Of a stretch of DNA of 64,000 nucleotides, positions 31,345-41,850 are shown one piece after another (positions within the stretch are counted from its first letter, which is position 1; the number at the start of each line of letters is the position of its first letter). The DNA is taken from the NCBI RefSeq assembly GCF_000517545.1, contig NZ_BAIV01000005.1, positions 1-64,000 of the forward strand, given 5' to 3'. Source of the stretch: Bacteroides reticulotermitis JCM 10512. GTDB lineage: Bacteria; Bacteroidota; Bacteroidia; Bacteroidales; Bacteroidaceae. The translations under genes were made by a program, and so were the position numbers. A model generated the notes under the pieces. The model did not search any database. It had not been told where the DNA came from and saw only the letters and a list, made by a program, of their open reading frames with translations.

Positions 31345-31761
31345 TGTCCAGATAGTCCAGTGCCGGGTGGCTGTTGAACAGACAGTTATGGAAGTAGGAG
31401 AACATGCGTTCTAGGAAAGCAATATCTACTGCAATGGGTTCTGCTTTAACTACAGGGGTACTCACAAGGACGGACGGAACCACCGGCACTTCTCCCAGCA
31501 GGCTCTGAGCTTTCAGGATAGCTTCGTGTTTGCTGATTCCTTCCTTGAGCATGATAAAGTCAATCACGTCCATGCTCCGTCCGTGGGTCTTGCAGTTGGA
31601 AGAGAAGCAATAAGCGGTGTTGTCTGCGGGTAAACCTGCAGGCTCGGAGTCCGGTCGCTGTGGAACGGGCAGCAGAGGCGGGAGTTGCCGTCCATGCGCA
31701 AAACGTAATACCGGAGGACGGATTCGATGCTTAAGCGGGACTTGATTTCGGGGATATCCAT
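31318..31761 (-). pseudogene. CHC2 zinc-finger (DnaG-like) protein, copy 1, truncated
   Basis: The start MDIPEIKSRLSIESVLRYY and the motif RLCCPFHSDRTPSLQVYP form the N-terminal half of a CHC2 zinc-binding domain of the DnaG primase type. After a frame change near 31610 the second half follows: SSNCKTHGRSMDVIDFIMLKEG. The product then continues for about 80 residues with no clear domain and is cut by the IS21 end. Primase-type zinc fingers of this size are found in mobile elements. It is divergent from an XRE gene. Confidence 0.7.
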
Positions 31762-31794
31762 ATAATAGCTTATTTTATTCGATTTATTCCACTG

Positions 31795-31802
31795 CAAAAA
31801 TA
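31795..31802 (-). promoter_or_regulatory. -7 box for CHC2 copy 1
   Basis: The minus strand reads TATTTTTG, 34 nt before the CHC2 start. Confidence 0.4.
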
Positions 31803-31857
31803 GATTTAAAATTCCGATATCGAACTATTAAAATCTATATTTTCGCTATAACAAAGG

Positions 31858-32234
31858 ATGGGTAAACATATGGATATTGCAACGAACATCAGAAGATTAC
31901 GGGAACAGCAAGGGTTAATCCAGAAGCAGGTGGTCCATGAACTGGGTATCGGATATTCCAACTACAACAAAATGGAGAATGGGTCAGGGGCCATCGGTGG
32001 CGGAGCTGCAGAAGCTCTCCAAACTGTACAATATAACGGTGGATGAACTGATCAATCCCGAAGAGGTGACTCTGCGGGAGGTGGTCATCGAGGATAAAGG
32101 GTGCCATTGAGCAGATCAGGCTTATACAGCAGCTCGATGAGGAGGACAAGCAGACGGTCTTCCGGCTGATTGGCAAAATGCTTACCAACAAAAAGTTCAG
32201 GGAGTTCTTCCAGAAGAATATGGCGGCATTGTAA
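31858..32234 (+). pseudogene. XRE-family regulator, copy 1 (frameshifted)
   Basis: The N-terminus carries a helix-turn-helix: MDIATNIRRLREQQGLIQKQVVHELG then YSNYNKMENG. Two frame changes near 31990 and 32095 interrupt it, but the C-terminus matches the other copies: ELQKL, YNITVDELINPEE, LIQQLDEEDKQTVFRLI and KMLTNKKFREFFQKN. It is convergent with immunity candidate 1 and divergent from the CHC2 gene, the same layout as the cassette at 43.2-44.0 kb. It probably regulates its own cassette. Confidence 0.7.
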
Positions 32235-32242
32235 AAATAGAA

Positions 32243-32307
32243 AAATCCCGTTAGCCATTACAGACCAATGGGATTTAGCCATAAGTTAGTTCTGGTCAGA
32301 CCAGAAC
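32243..32307. terminator. Paired hairpins between XRE copy 1 and immunity gene 1
   Basis: AAATCCC/GGGATTT forms a first stem (32243-32276). GTTCTGGTC and GACCAGAAC form a perfect 9-bp stem with one unpaired A (32289-32307), followed by ACACAAACTTGCT. The same pair occurs at 42203-42266 with compensatory base changes. Confidence 0.6.
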
Positions 32308-32422
32308 ACAAACTTGCTATTCTAAAATTAATACACTCTTCCCCAACTGACAAAGGCTATGCTGAACTATTACATTCTTCGCAAGGGACTTGCCAGCACA
32401 TAATTCACCAGTCTCCGTTGAA

Positions 32423-33019
32423 CTATGGTTGATTGCATCTAATAGGATCTTGTATGCCTTCTTGATGATATTCTTGTTCTATATTATCAAATCGCTTTAC
32501 CTTATCATCAAAACTACCAAAAGATAATAGCTTGAATTTACCATTCCGGTATCGACATGTCCATGTACAATATCTTTTGTCTGCACCCAAATCAAATACC
32601 ATTGTTCCGTTTTTGAGTACTTTAATAGGGCTTGATGAAAATTTAAATTTACGCTTAGAATCTGTCTTTAAAAAAACAGTTGTATCCAACGAGATTCCTC
32701 TAACAACGAATGTGTTTTCTTTATAATCAAACAAACCCAAATCATGATTAGCTCCCATTATTTCTTTTCCTTCTGCCCAAATCATGATTAAATCAGGCTT
32801 AATACTATCCAAGCCAAACCACATAGTTAATAAAGGGCCATCTCTAAAATAGGTCACTTCGGATTTCGTATTGATAATACTATCTAGTATTGGAAACAAG
32901 TTCTTGTTAACAACCTTTAATTCATATATATATTGTATGTTCTCTTTAGACTTATACTGTGCATGTAAATTTGCACATAAAATCAAACATATTGTGACAG
33001 GAAAAAGAATTCTTTTCAT
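32423..33019 (-). CDS. Candidate immunity protein 1 (exported)
   Basis: A start at 33019 gives a clean signal peptide, MKRILFPVTICLILCANLHAQ, 15 nt after the stop of the JAB-tipped Rhs gene; an earlier in-frame ATG would overlap that gene. The mature protein of about 180 residues is beta-rich with several aromatic strands (KSEVTYFRDGPLLTMWF, RYCTWTCRYRNGKFKLLSFG). I recognise no family. Position directly behind a toxin tip and export to the periplasm make it a candidate immunity protein for the JAB-like tip. Confidence 0.6.
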   Translation of the reverse strand: MKRILFPVTICLILCANLHAQYKSKENIQYIYELKVVNKNLFPILDSIINTKSEVTYFRDGPLLTMWFGLDSIKPDLIMIWAEGKEIMGANHDLGLFDYKENTFVVRGISLDTTVFLKTDSKRKFKFSSSPIKVLKNGTMVFDLGADKRYCTWTCRYRNGKFKLLSFGSFDDKVKRFDNIEQEYHQEGIQDPIRCNQP

Positions 33020-33033
33020 GGGCGTATTGTATT

Positions 33034-36000
33034 TTACCATGTTTTTCCCGGCTGTCTCTTTCCATGTTTGGCTCCTGGATATGCCGGTTTTATATATGGC
33101 GAATTTTTATTAAATGGGATCGGTTGATTAGGGTACCCCAAAATATTGAACTGCGCTTTGGGAAATATATCACTAATGGCTTTTGCATTATTGACATCAG
33201 ACTCAGAAGGAGTTGTAGAACCACTAGGGTGATTATGATCACTTTTTCTAATGGTGTATCCATACCCTAATGCGTATGAACCCATACCTGAATGAGTTTT
33301 TTCTTGCATTGTTCCAAGAAGGTTTAAACCAGCTTTTGCACTTCCTACTTGAACAAGACCCCATTCAACATTATTTGTTTCAGGACTGATTATGAAATTA
33401 AACAAATTAGAGGCGTTCTCATCGCCTTTTACTTCAAATATAGCTATAGTTTCTTTATTTATATTGCCATTTGCATCCTCAACGTTTATAGTAACCTCTC
33501 TTTGACTTTTGATAGTTCCATACGCAAACACCATTGAAGAACCGTCACCCTCCAGCCTTTTTCCTTCACTGTCAACTTTATAAAAAGCATCCTGAGTCTT
33601 ATCTTTAATACGATTAACAATTTCACCATTTTGATTGATTTCCCATACATCCCTTCCATCCGGGTCCATAAACCTCAGCGGATTATTCGCGCAATATGCA
33701 TACGGTGAAATCGAATAATATTTTTCCGCCAATGGATCTATCGTAGTAAACCTCGGAACACCTAGGTCTAACTGACGAGCTTCATAATCATATAAATTCA
33801 GACCATTCTCCATATCCAATTCTTTATTGTTATACTTATAAGGCTGTTTATCTGTAAAGGTGCTCTCAGCAAATGTCATTCCATAAGGATAATAGTGATT
33901 CGTTTGAACAACCGAGCCATCTGCCTTAGCCACAACACGGTTATTTCCCAAGTGGTCGCAGAGGTAGAAGTGGTATTGTCCACTTTCAATATATCCACCA
34001 TCGACCAAGATACGCTTCAAAGAGCCATTCTCATAAATCATATTACCAATATAATCGGTTCGCTTCTCTGTAGAGGAACGGTGAATGGCTGATAGCTTAG
34101 CACCTGATGCGGAATAAACATATTCAGTCTCCGGCTTGTTCACCCCGCTAAAGCTTATCCGTCTTGGCAAATTTAAGAAATTATATGAAATGTTATTTAT
34201 CCCTTTATTTAAATCTTTGGTTAAATTTCCGTTTTTGTCATAACTATATTCATTATCCTGATTAACACCATCCTTAAAATCCATTGACATAGAGAGACTA
34301 GGGTTAGCAGCTGAATCATCCACTTTGAGTAGTTGATTGCCGCAGTAGAACAAAGTAAGATTATCGATTTCGCCATAGGTGGAGGTCCCCTTATTCCCAT
34401 TGCGACGTAATGACAACATATTACCATGTTTATCATAACTATAAGAGGTATCAAACTTAGTGCAGCGAGCATGATCTTCCAGGTAAGAGGCCTGCGTCAA
34501 ACGAGAAAGATTATCGTAAGCAAAGTCATAGCCACGCTGCTTTCTATCATTGGATTGCCAATCCATACCGGAAATATTACCATTATAAAACGGGGTGTTC
34601 GTCCCGTTGGGGCGCTTTTCTGTGTAGAACAACGTTTGTTTAAATAGACTATTATCTAAACTTTTCACCCATGAACGAACATTGTAAGTATACAACGTTT
34701 CTAATTCCTCTTGTCCATTACGTTGATTAATAGCTAAACGCCCCAATTCATCGTATTTATTGTCAACTAAAGTAGAGGAAAGAGCACTATCATTATTTTT
34801 TTGATATTGATGTTTGGTGGTTAGTAACCGCCCTGCATGATCATAAGTATAAGTATAAAGCTCCGAATGAATATTATTACTAACTGAATGGGTGCGCATT
34901 CTCTTAATCGGCTGCCCCACGAAATTATAGCCAACATATTCTTTCTCAAAACCACCTAAATGATTGTTGGATTTTGTCTGTATCAGCCTACTACAGTCAT
35001 CGTAATACATCACTGAATAAAGATAAGTGGATGTTAAGCCAAAGTTATCAAGTTGACCGATCAGGGTTCCTGTCAGAAGCCCTTTAGCACTAGCCGTATA
35101 GCGTTTGCCAAATCCTTCTTTTTCGTACGCTCCCTCATACATTATTTCAGCATCAGTATTCTCCAATATTCCACTTTCATCCATAAATTGATAGTCATCG
35201 TAGTAGTTAAAAGCAAGTATTGTTGGGACAACCAAAGTCACTCCAGAAAGAGAATATCCCTTATAAGATCCCGCAGCAGATCGCTCACCTTTTACAACAA
35301 TCTTATCTAAATGATTAGAGAAAGCATTCATCACATTCATACATATTCCAGTAAAACATTCTCTACCAAAAACATCAGAAATACTGAAAGACCATTCCTT
35401 TTTTATACGTTGGTTGCCATCTTGAGAAAAAACGAGTCGGTCACTGTGGTCATACACATAGAGTATCCAATCACATCCTGGGAGCTTCTTTGCTATGCAG
35501 CGATTACGATGGTCGTATCTGTATAAGTATGCATACTTTTGCAATATAATTGCATTACTTTTCCAACTGTTCGTACTACTACCCGTTTTAAGCATATCTG
35601 ATGCTTCAGGGGGAAGAACTACCGTCTGGTTACCAAAATCATCATATATGTAATAAGTGTCATGACTACTACTACCACCCTCATCACACCTCATCTGGCG
35701 GCTGAGTATTAACCGATCCAATTTATCCTTAAACTCAAAAGAAATATCTCCATCTTCGTTCTCAACCCGAATAACATAAAGTGATCCAGTATCATAGCTC
35801 TTTGCCTTATTGAGATGAAATATTGTATCATTCTCATAGGTCGCAGTGTAATAAATACAGTTGAGGGTATCCACATCTACAATATTTGTCAAATGCATAC
35901 TCTTAACACTGTGTGCACCAGATCGCCAGGCGTTTCCAGGACCAAATTGTTCCAATATACGATTCAAAGGAGAAGCCTCATAAATTATTTCCGAATAAGC

Positions 36001-37863
36001 TTGCGAATCGCCTTGGTAAAGAGATGGTGATAAGCTTTCAAGGATCTCAACAGGAACAGGTAACCCCGTTGAATTCGTCGTAACGCAAGGTAACCACTCT
36101 TTATACATCCGAGAAACGCCATCATATTCCTTATGGCTAACAAGGTCATTTCCCATCGCAGATTCTCTCACTAGAATACTCTGAAAAGGCCTCCCTAATC
36201 CATCAAAGTATTCCATTTTTAGACGAGATTCTTTCCCTTTTTCATCAGTATAAATGCGTGTAAGAACATAATTATTGCTATTATTCTTTGTGGGATCAAC
36301 TAAATCAAAAAGACCTGATATTTTCATCTCAATTGAGATATTTCCATCTCCATTTGTACCCTCCACTACAAAATAGTAAATCCCTCTTGGCAAATCTTTA
36401 ACGTGCAACAGAGAATCATTTGAAAAAGAAATAAGAGCCTCAGACTGATTTAAAAGATACATATTGACACAATCAAGTTCTGAATTTTGTCCAAGAGATG
36501 CTAGGAAATCCATTTGCCTGCTTAGTTCAAATTTATAATATATATCATTGCAAAAAGGGTTTCCATATGCATTAGATGTTCTTCTAGTATCAATTCCAAC
36601 AGTTGTGCAACCTGGAGTAGTTATATCGCCTAAATTCTTTTCAACTCTTTCGCATGGCATACCTCGAATAAACGTTGTTATTAATCCATTATGAATATTA
36701 TTTTGACTATCCGAATGCCCCTCTACTATGATATTATAGGTACCTTTTAGAAGGCTATAAACTCCACTCCCATCCCCAATATAGGGTGACTCGCCCCCTT
36801 TCAATATTATAGGCTGATGTTGAACATCAACTTCAGGACTCTCCTCTATGAGAAAAATTCGAGTTGACTTCAGTTCAGATTGATTCTCAACAAAAACGTC
36901 CATAGGAGCATCTAAAGTGAAACGATAAAAAACATCATTAGGAGAAGCGTCCCATATCCAACGAGGAGGAATATATGAATTTGAGGTTCTTTTAGTATCT
37001 TGAGTGTTTTCATAGACAAACTTATCATTGTAATTCCCCAGTTCAAAAAGTGTTCGAGGACGCCTTATTGTTGTAGTAATTTTTCCATTATCTGTTTTAC
37101 CACAAGAAACAACATAGTATGTCCCTTTATTAAGATTATACCTTAAAGTAGATGCGAAAGTCGTTTGATCCTCCCAATCTCTATTTTCAGAGGTGTGAGT
37201 TATTATATACCCTGAAGACATCATCAGAATGAGATAGGTATTACTTAGTTCTGAGCCAGCATGGGTCATTACAAGCTCCATAGGAGAATTTAATGTAAAT
37301 TTATAAAACACGTCATTCGTGGAGGTTTGTGGTTCCCAGACAAACCCTTTACCTGTTGTTTTAGTGTCCTGCGTATGGCTATAACTGGAAAAATTATTGC
37401 TAATATAACCTACATCAATTATTGTTTCCTGCAACAATATATCAGCTAAAACATCTATTTCTGTTAATATATTCCCATTCTTGTAAGTCCCTTCAACAAC
37501 AACATAATAAGTTCCTGAATCTACTGATATAGAGCCAGCTTTATGAAACTTCGAAATACATTTACCCTTTGCATCTAGCACATAAATATAAACAGAAGAA
37601 AGATCATCTATAAAATTTGCTCTTATCCTTAAAGTAGACTTCACAAAGAATGTTAATGCATAAAACGCTTCGTTTGCAGGTTCTCCAACATAGTCATTGG
37701 AAAGCCTTTCGGTATTCTGGATGTCATTATAAACAAATGTAGCATTAACAATATCGATCCTTTTAGCACGAGACATTCCTTGTTGAGTATTTTGACAATA
37801 CATAAATGAAATAAAATATGGAAGAATCATCATTAAGAAAAATAGGCTCTTTATTTTTACCAT
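33034..37863 (-). CDS. Secreted Rhs protein B1 with JAB/JAMM-like C-terminal tip
   Basis: A 1609-residue protein with a Sec signal (MVKIKSLFFLMMILPYFISFMYCQ). Residues about 30-530 hold four repeats of a PPC-like beta-sandwich (FVYENTQDTKR, NDVFYRFTLDAPM, KGTYNIIVEG). A DUF6443-like segment follows (RIYTDEKGKESRLKMEYFDGLGRP), then YD repeats and the Rhs-associated core ending at YAYCANNPLRFMDPDGRD near residue 1405. The last 200 residues form a distinct tip with DHNHPSGSTTPSESD near 1542, the HxHP-S-x-x-D pattern of JAB/JAMM metalloproteins and of the predicted JAB-like polymorphic toxins. It lies 8 nt after A1 and before immunity candidate 1. Confidence 0.85.
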   Translation of the reverse strand: MVKIKSLFFLMMILPYFISFMYCQNTQQGMSRAKRIDIVNATFVYNDIQNTERLSNDYVGEPANEAFYALTFFVKSTLRIRANFIDDLSSVYIYVLDAKGKCISKFHKAGSISVDSGTYYVVVEGTYKNGNILTEIDVLADILLQETIIDVGYISNNFSSYSHTQDTKTTGKGFVWEPQTSTNDVFYKFTLNSPMELVMTHAGSELSNTYLILMMSSGYIITHTSENRDWEDQTTFASTLRYNLNKGTYYVVSCGKTDNGKITTTIRRPRTLFELGNYNDKFVYENTQDTKRTSNSYIPPRWIWDASPNDVFYRFTLDAPMDVFVENQSELKSTRIFLIEESPEVDVQHQPIILKGGESPYIGDGSGVYSLLKGTYNIIVEGHSDSQNNIHNGLITTFIRGMPCERVEKNLGDITTPGCTTVGIDTRRTSNAYGNPFCNDIYYKFELSRQMDFLASLGQNSELDCVNMYLLNQSEALISFSNDSLLHVKDLPRGIYYFVVEGTNGDGNISIEMKISGLFDLVDPTKNNSNNYVLTRIYTDEKGKESRLKMEYFDGLGRPFQSILVRESAMGNDLVSHKEYDGVSRMYKEWLPCVTTNSTGLPVPVEILESLSPSLYQGDSQAYSEIIYEASPLNRILEQFGPGNAWRSGAHSVKSMHLTNIVDVDTLNCIYYTATYENDTIFHLNKAKSYDTGSLYVIRVENEDGDISFEFKDKLDRLILSRQMRCDEGGSSSHDTYYIYDDFGNQTVVLPPEASDMLKTGSSTNSWKSNAIILQKYAYLYRYDHRNRCIAKKLPGCDWILYVYDHSDRLVFSQDGNQRIKKEWSFSISDVFGRECFTGICMNVMNAFSNHLDKIVVKGERSAAGSYKGYSLSGVTLVVPTILAFNYYDDYQFMDESGILENTDAEIMYEGAYEKEGFGKRYTASAKGLLTGTLIGQLDNFGLTSTYLYSVMYYDDCSRLIQTKSNNHLGGFEKEYVGYNFVGQPIKRMRTHSVSNNIHSELYTYTYDHAGRLLTTKHQYQKNNDSALSSTLVDNKYDELGRLAINQRNGQEELETLYTYNVRSWVKSLDNSLFKQTLFYTEKRPNGTNTPFYNGNISGMDWQSNDRKQRGYDFAYDNLSRLTQASYLEDHARCTKFDTSYSYDKHGNMLSLRRNGNKGTSTYGEIDNLTLFYCGNQLLKVDDSAANPSLSMSMDFKDGVNQDNEYSYDKNGNLTKDLNKGINNISYNFLNLPRRISFSGVNKPETEYVYSASGAKLSAIHRSSTEKRTDYIGNMIYENGSLKRILVDGGYIESGQYHFYLCDHLGNNRVVAKADGSVVQTNHYYPYGMTFAESTFTDKQPYKYNNKELDMENGLNLYDYEARQLDLGVPRFTTIDPLAEKYYSISPYAYCANNPLRFMDPDGRDVWEINQNGEIVNRIKDKTQDAFYKVDSEGKRLEGDGSSMVFAYGTIKSQREVTINVEDANGNINKETIAIFEVKGDENASNLFNFIISPETNNVEWGLVQVGSAKAGLNLLGTMQEKTHSGMGSYALGYGYTIRKSDHNHPSGSTTPSESDVNNAKAISDIFPKAQFNILGYPNQPIPFNKNSPYIKPAYPGAKHGKRQPGKTW
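33755..34180. repeat. Near-identical tract in B1 Rhs core (pairs with 45044-45468)
   Basis: This is the partner of the tract in B2. It encodes the segment from GVNKPETEYVYSASG to YDYEARQLDL. Confidence 0.8.
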
Positions 37864-37871
37864 AATTCTTT

Positions 37872-40800
37872 TTATTTATTAAGATAATTATATTGATAAA
37901 CCTCAATATCTCGACCCCTATGATCTTTAATTTTCCAAAGACGACCAGAAGAATCATATTGATATGTCGTAGTCTTACCCGATGGATCAATCATACTCTC
38001 CACACCAACAAATATCCTGTAGGTATACGTATTTATTAACGCTTTGGGAAGTTTTGTACGTAACGAATTTATTAAATCCATTTTAGGAGTCAATTCTTTA
38101 GATAATGATTTCGGAGTGACCCCAAGAGCTTGACTGACTTCTGCATAAGTAGCCCCTTTTATTTCTGCTACAGGATACTGACCATTATATGACCAGAGAA
38201 ATACATATTCTTCGAGTCCATTTTTCATAAGATGAATTATATTTCCATATTCATCATAATCTAAATATTCCTCCTTTACCTCAAAATTATTATTTATTAC
38301 AGTATTATCAAATTTCAATAAACTATTTATTTCTAATTCCGCTAAACTTCTCTTCCATATCTGATTATTATTATTTTTATAATCATATTTAATGGCAGAC
38401 AGTACTTGTATGTTTTTAGTGTTTTTTTTTCGTATAGACTTGACAATAACAACAGGTTCATTTATTATATTTAGCCTTATTAAATCACTAATATTATGGA
38501 CTCCAACTATTATCCCAGAGTTATCAAATGGATAAAAATATGATAATAGTAATGTATCAGAATTACTATTCACCGTTTTCTTCTCTGCAATTAAATTTTT
38601 ACCATTATATGAATAGCTCTTTGTGACCACTATTTGATTTTGATCTACTAGACTTTCTTCAACAAGCCGGCATGGAGTAGTATACAAGCGATTCGCAGAA
38701 AGCCCTATGGAAGTAGATAATATCGAAATCTCATAATTATTTTTCGCCTCATTTGTATTATACAAATATGACTCTGTTGACAACTTCTGTTGGGAGCCAG
38801 AATAGACAGTCTTTTTAATCAATCGACCTCTATATGTGGACAAATCATTAGAATTATATAATCCAAATTTATCTAATAATTGGACTTGATTAAACGATCG
38901 ATTGATCGAGCTACTCTGAGTTATTTTCCCATGAATATTTTCATCATCTGGTATATCTATTAATGATGAGAAATGATAAAGAATTCTACTTTTGTCACTA
39001 TAAGTTTCAACGACATCACTATAACCAATATGAAATTCAGAAATATTATGCAAGCGCCCTAGCGTATTGCTACTCATAGTTCATACCTCGCGAACGACCT
39101 TATCTTTATACGTCGCTTCAACGTTAAAGTATTCTATAGTTTCTACAGGCATCATATATTTGGGCAAAACTCCAATTATCCCGCTACCAGTTTTTTCATC
39201 AGGGCTAATATAGCTAAATGTACGAACAATATTTTTATTACTTAATAAGTCGCAGTCAGTTATACTTTTCACTCGAACCCCTCCGCAAGGTATGCTATTT
39301 TGGCTAAAGTTCGTCTTCCACAATATTGAATTCTCACTTTTTACTTTCCAATAATTATATCGATTATGCTCATAAATTATTAGAGTCTCTCCCTTGGTGG
39401 GATGTGTAATTTTATTCAGCATCGTCAGATTGCACGTATTTATATTTACAGTTTTTCTTCTATCTACATTAATGAGATACGTTCTAGCCTCCTCACTCGT
39501 TTCATAACCACCATTCCAAAACCCCCAATGATCAGTAGCTATTGTCAAAGGTTCGGGTAGTCTTGTATTATTAAGGTTGTAATCGAAAAGATACACTTCA
39601 GGGGCTGCACTCTGATTATTAATCTTTAGGCTTTTCATGAAAAAGTATCTCCCATTCCTTAAATAATCAAAAGAACTTTTTCTTACCAAAGAGCCACTAG
39701 ATGTCAACGTTATATCCTCTAGATACAACAAATCTGAAACATTATCTTCTCCCCAAAATGAAACTGGAAATTTTCCCACATTGAACTTAATCTCTATATT
39801 ATCTATCGTTATTTTTTCAAGTATCGGTGTCAATAGTTTATCTTCTACCAAAATTTGTTTTTTACTTATATCACTACTAAAGGATGTAGGTGGATAATTT
39901 CCCGAGTAATTTGGATGTTGCCACACTCTAATTGTAGACTGGTTAAAAGCATCTAAAAGGAATAAGTTATATTTATTTTTCTGTTCATAGTTCTTATATT
40001 TAAAGTACATTGTCTTTTTTGTATTTGCATTATACGCCGACTTCAAGTGCCAAGAAGTTATCTGAACAGGGTTTATTTTCATCCCACTAGGATTATTAGG
40101 AATATTATACTCTAAATAAGATGTGTCTCCACCAAATTCATAAACGCACCCGTCAGGAGTTATAATTTTAATAATAGAATTTGCAGGAGAGGCTGTTGTT
40201 GAGTATTCCTGAATCGCCATACCGCTGATATCTACTTTATATCCATCACCTAGCGACAATACAACTTGCCCATTGTTTCCAATAAAAAAAGAACCTTTAT
40301 GTTCGCCAAATGAAAAACTGAAAATATCTGGTGCATAATCATATTCAATATCCCCAGATACATAAGGATTGCCAGCAGTCGTTGTTGCTATATTCAGATC
40401 ATATAGCTCAGTTTTAGCATAATATCTATACGTATTATTTCTAATAGCAACTAAAAGACCGTCCAACAAATACTTACCTGTCGTTCTTGTCTCTTTATAT
40501 CCTTTTACATCATCCGGACTACCAAATACATTTCTTGTTATTACGCCTCCAACATTTAAGCCCCAGTTGTTACCTATCAAAGAAGGTCGTCTACCAGGTT
40601 TGAAGCCATCAGATAAGTATTTTAATGTAATTGGAACACTAAAGGAGCTATTTTTGAAGTCCAAGATTGGAATCTCCAAATCAAGGAGACCATTATAATA
40701 ATCAACACTTGCTTTATTATACTTAATGAGTTCCGCAGTCTGTGGGGTTGAAAAGCCCAGATTTTGAGGTGAAAAATAGTAGTTAGAAAAAGAACTTGGA

Positions 40801-40901
40801 ATAAAACTTTGAGCAGAAATAGAGTTAGAACTACTTTCTATCATGATTTGATACAATAGAAATATTGCTATCCAAGCTAAAATGTGTGTGTTTATTTTCA
40901 T
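37872..40901 (-). pseudogene. Rhs-associated N-half protein A1, in-frame stop
   Basis: The N-terminus MKINTHILAWIAIFLLYQ is a signal or anchor. The first 606 codons contain a TcB/SpvB-like start (YYNGLLDLEIPILDFKNSSFSVPITLKYLSDG, NNWGLNVGGVITR, DIFSFSFGEHKGSFFIGNNG, ITSWHLKSAYN). A TGA at 39081-39083 interrupts the frame, which continues without shift for about 400 more codons of YD-like repeats (KEEYLDYDEYGNIIHL, IDPSGKTTTYQYDSSGRLW). Either one substitution inactivates it or the base is miscalled. A and B together may build one Rhs shell from two proteins, an inference from order and complementary domains. Confidence 0.75.
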
Positions 40902-41190
40902 AATTAGTCTTCTTAAAAGTTTTTACTAAATTATAACAACCCTAAGTTTGAAAAGCTGCATTCAACAAAACAAATAGTCATTATTACAAATAATATTTAG
41001 CGATAGACAAAAAACACTTATACGAAAACATGGAAAATTCTAAAAAGTATATTCTATAAGGATATATTTTCAAATATAGCCCAACCTTTAATTAAATAAA
41101 AATATACGACCATGTTATATAACACAATCATAATAAGACCATAGAGCCACAAGAAGCCTATTGCAAACTGGATAAAACATTTTGAATTTA
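40902..41190. other. Promoter region of the A1-B1 module
   Basis: About 290 AT-rich bases precede A1. The 3' part of the small-protein gene (copy 2) enters from the right. No clear consensus promoter was recognised. Confidence 0.35.
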
Positions 41191-41336
41191 TACAACAGTT
41201 CTTCCTCCACTGTCTCTTTGGATGGCTCCTTGTGCCCGAAACGATTCAATAGTTTGATTGCTTTGTTACAGCGAATTTCTGTTTCGCGTATGAAATCTGC
41301 ATGGGTAATGTAGTCGCATTTGTCTATGCAATTCAT
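41115..41336 (-). CDS. Small conserved protein, copy 2
   Basis: 73 residues, starting MNCIDKCDYITHADFIRE and sharing NKAIKLLNRFGHKEPSKETVEEELLY with copy 1. The last 24 residues differ because the duplication ends at about 41191, so at least one copy has a foreign C-terminus. Function unknown. Confidence 0.5.
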   Translation of the reverse strand: MNCIDKCDYITHADFIRETEIRCNKAIKLLNRFGHKEPSKETVEEELLYKFKMFYPVCNRLLVALWSYYDCVI

Positions 41337-41378
41337 TGATAATGGGTGGTTCTAATCATTATTCCGGCTTTTTACTAT

Positions 41379-41591
41379 CTAGGATTTTATCAGCCAATGG
41401 TGTAATTTGTCTGCGATGTCTTGTAGGTATCCTTCTATGGTGGTTTGGTCGAAATCACTCGTATTGGATACCAGTCCGATAAATTTCTTGGCGTCGATAG
41501 TCCCTGAGGGAATGACGCGGGCGTGAAGCGGCTGTTTTTTTTCCTTCTTAAGTGGATTACCACTGTTGTAAAGATCGTAATATATACTCAT
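41379..41591 (-). pseudogene. HU-like DNA-binding protein fragment, copy 2
   Basis: A 70-residue product, MSIYYDLYNSGNPLK then HARVIPSGTIDAKKFIGLVS and GYLQDIADKLHHWL. It resembles the N-terminal part of Bacteroidetes HU-like proteins (usually about 120-170 residues) but ends right after the helical arm, without the beta-arm body. Whether the fragment is functional is unclear. Confidence 0.55.
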
Positions 41592-41643
41592 GTTATACTT
41601 ATTTTCTAGTTATTCGAAAAATAGTGGGCTGCTTTGCCTGAAT

Positions 41644-41733
41644 TCTTTCGTAGGACTATACTCCTACGAAAGAAAGACTATAGTCAATCTTTCATCGAAC
41701 TATACTTCTTTGAAAGAAATACTATAGTTCTAT
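41644..41733. repeat. 90-bp insertion of two about 45-bp repeat units
   Basis: Unit 1 starts TCTTTCGTAGGACTATAC and ends GAAAGAAAGACTATAGTC. Unit 2 starts TCTTTCATCGAACTATAC and ends GAAAGAAATACTATAGTT. Each unit contains palindromic parts. GAAT stands on both sides. The other copy of the module lacks the insertion, so it was gained or lost precisely. Confidence 0.75.
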
Positions 41734-41850
41734 GAATTAATTTGTGTACTTAAAGATGTAATAATCTGCAGTGGAAATCTTTCTTTTGTTTACTGGACAT
41801 CACTATATGGAAGGCTTATGTATACTCACATACTTTTGCAGGTGATCCTT

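Larger units (their letters stand above)
41191..41850. repeat. Duplicated HU/small-protein module, copy 2
   Basis: This is the second copy of the segment at 30158-30726, with a 90-bp insertion at 41644-41733. It ends at the same TGATCCTT as copy 1 but joins the middle of an XRE gene. Confidence 0.85.

Noticed and set aside
39081..39083. TGA read as selenocysteine in A1
   Set aside because: No selenocysteine insertion-like hairpin or redox motif is seen after the codon, and Rhs-type proteins are not selenoproteins.
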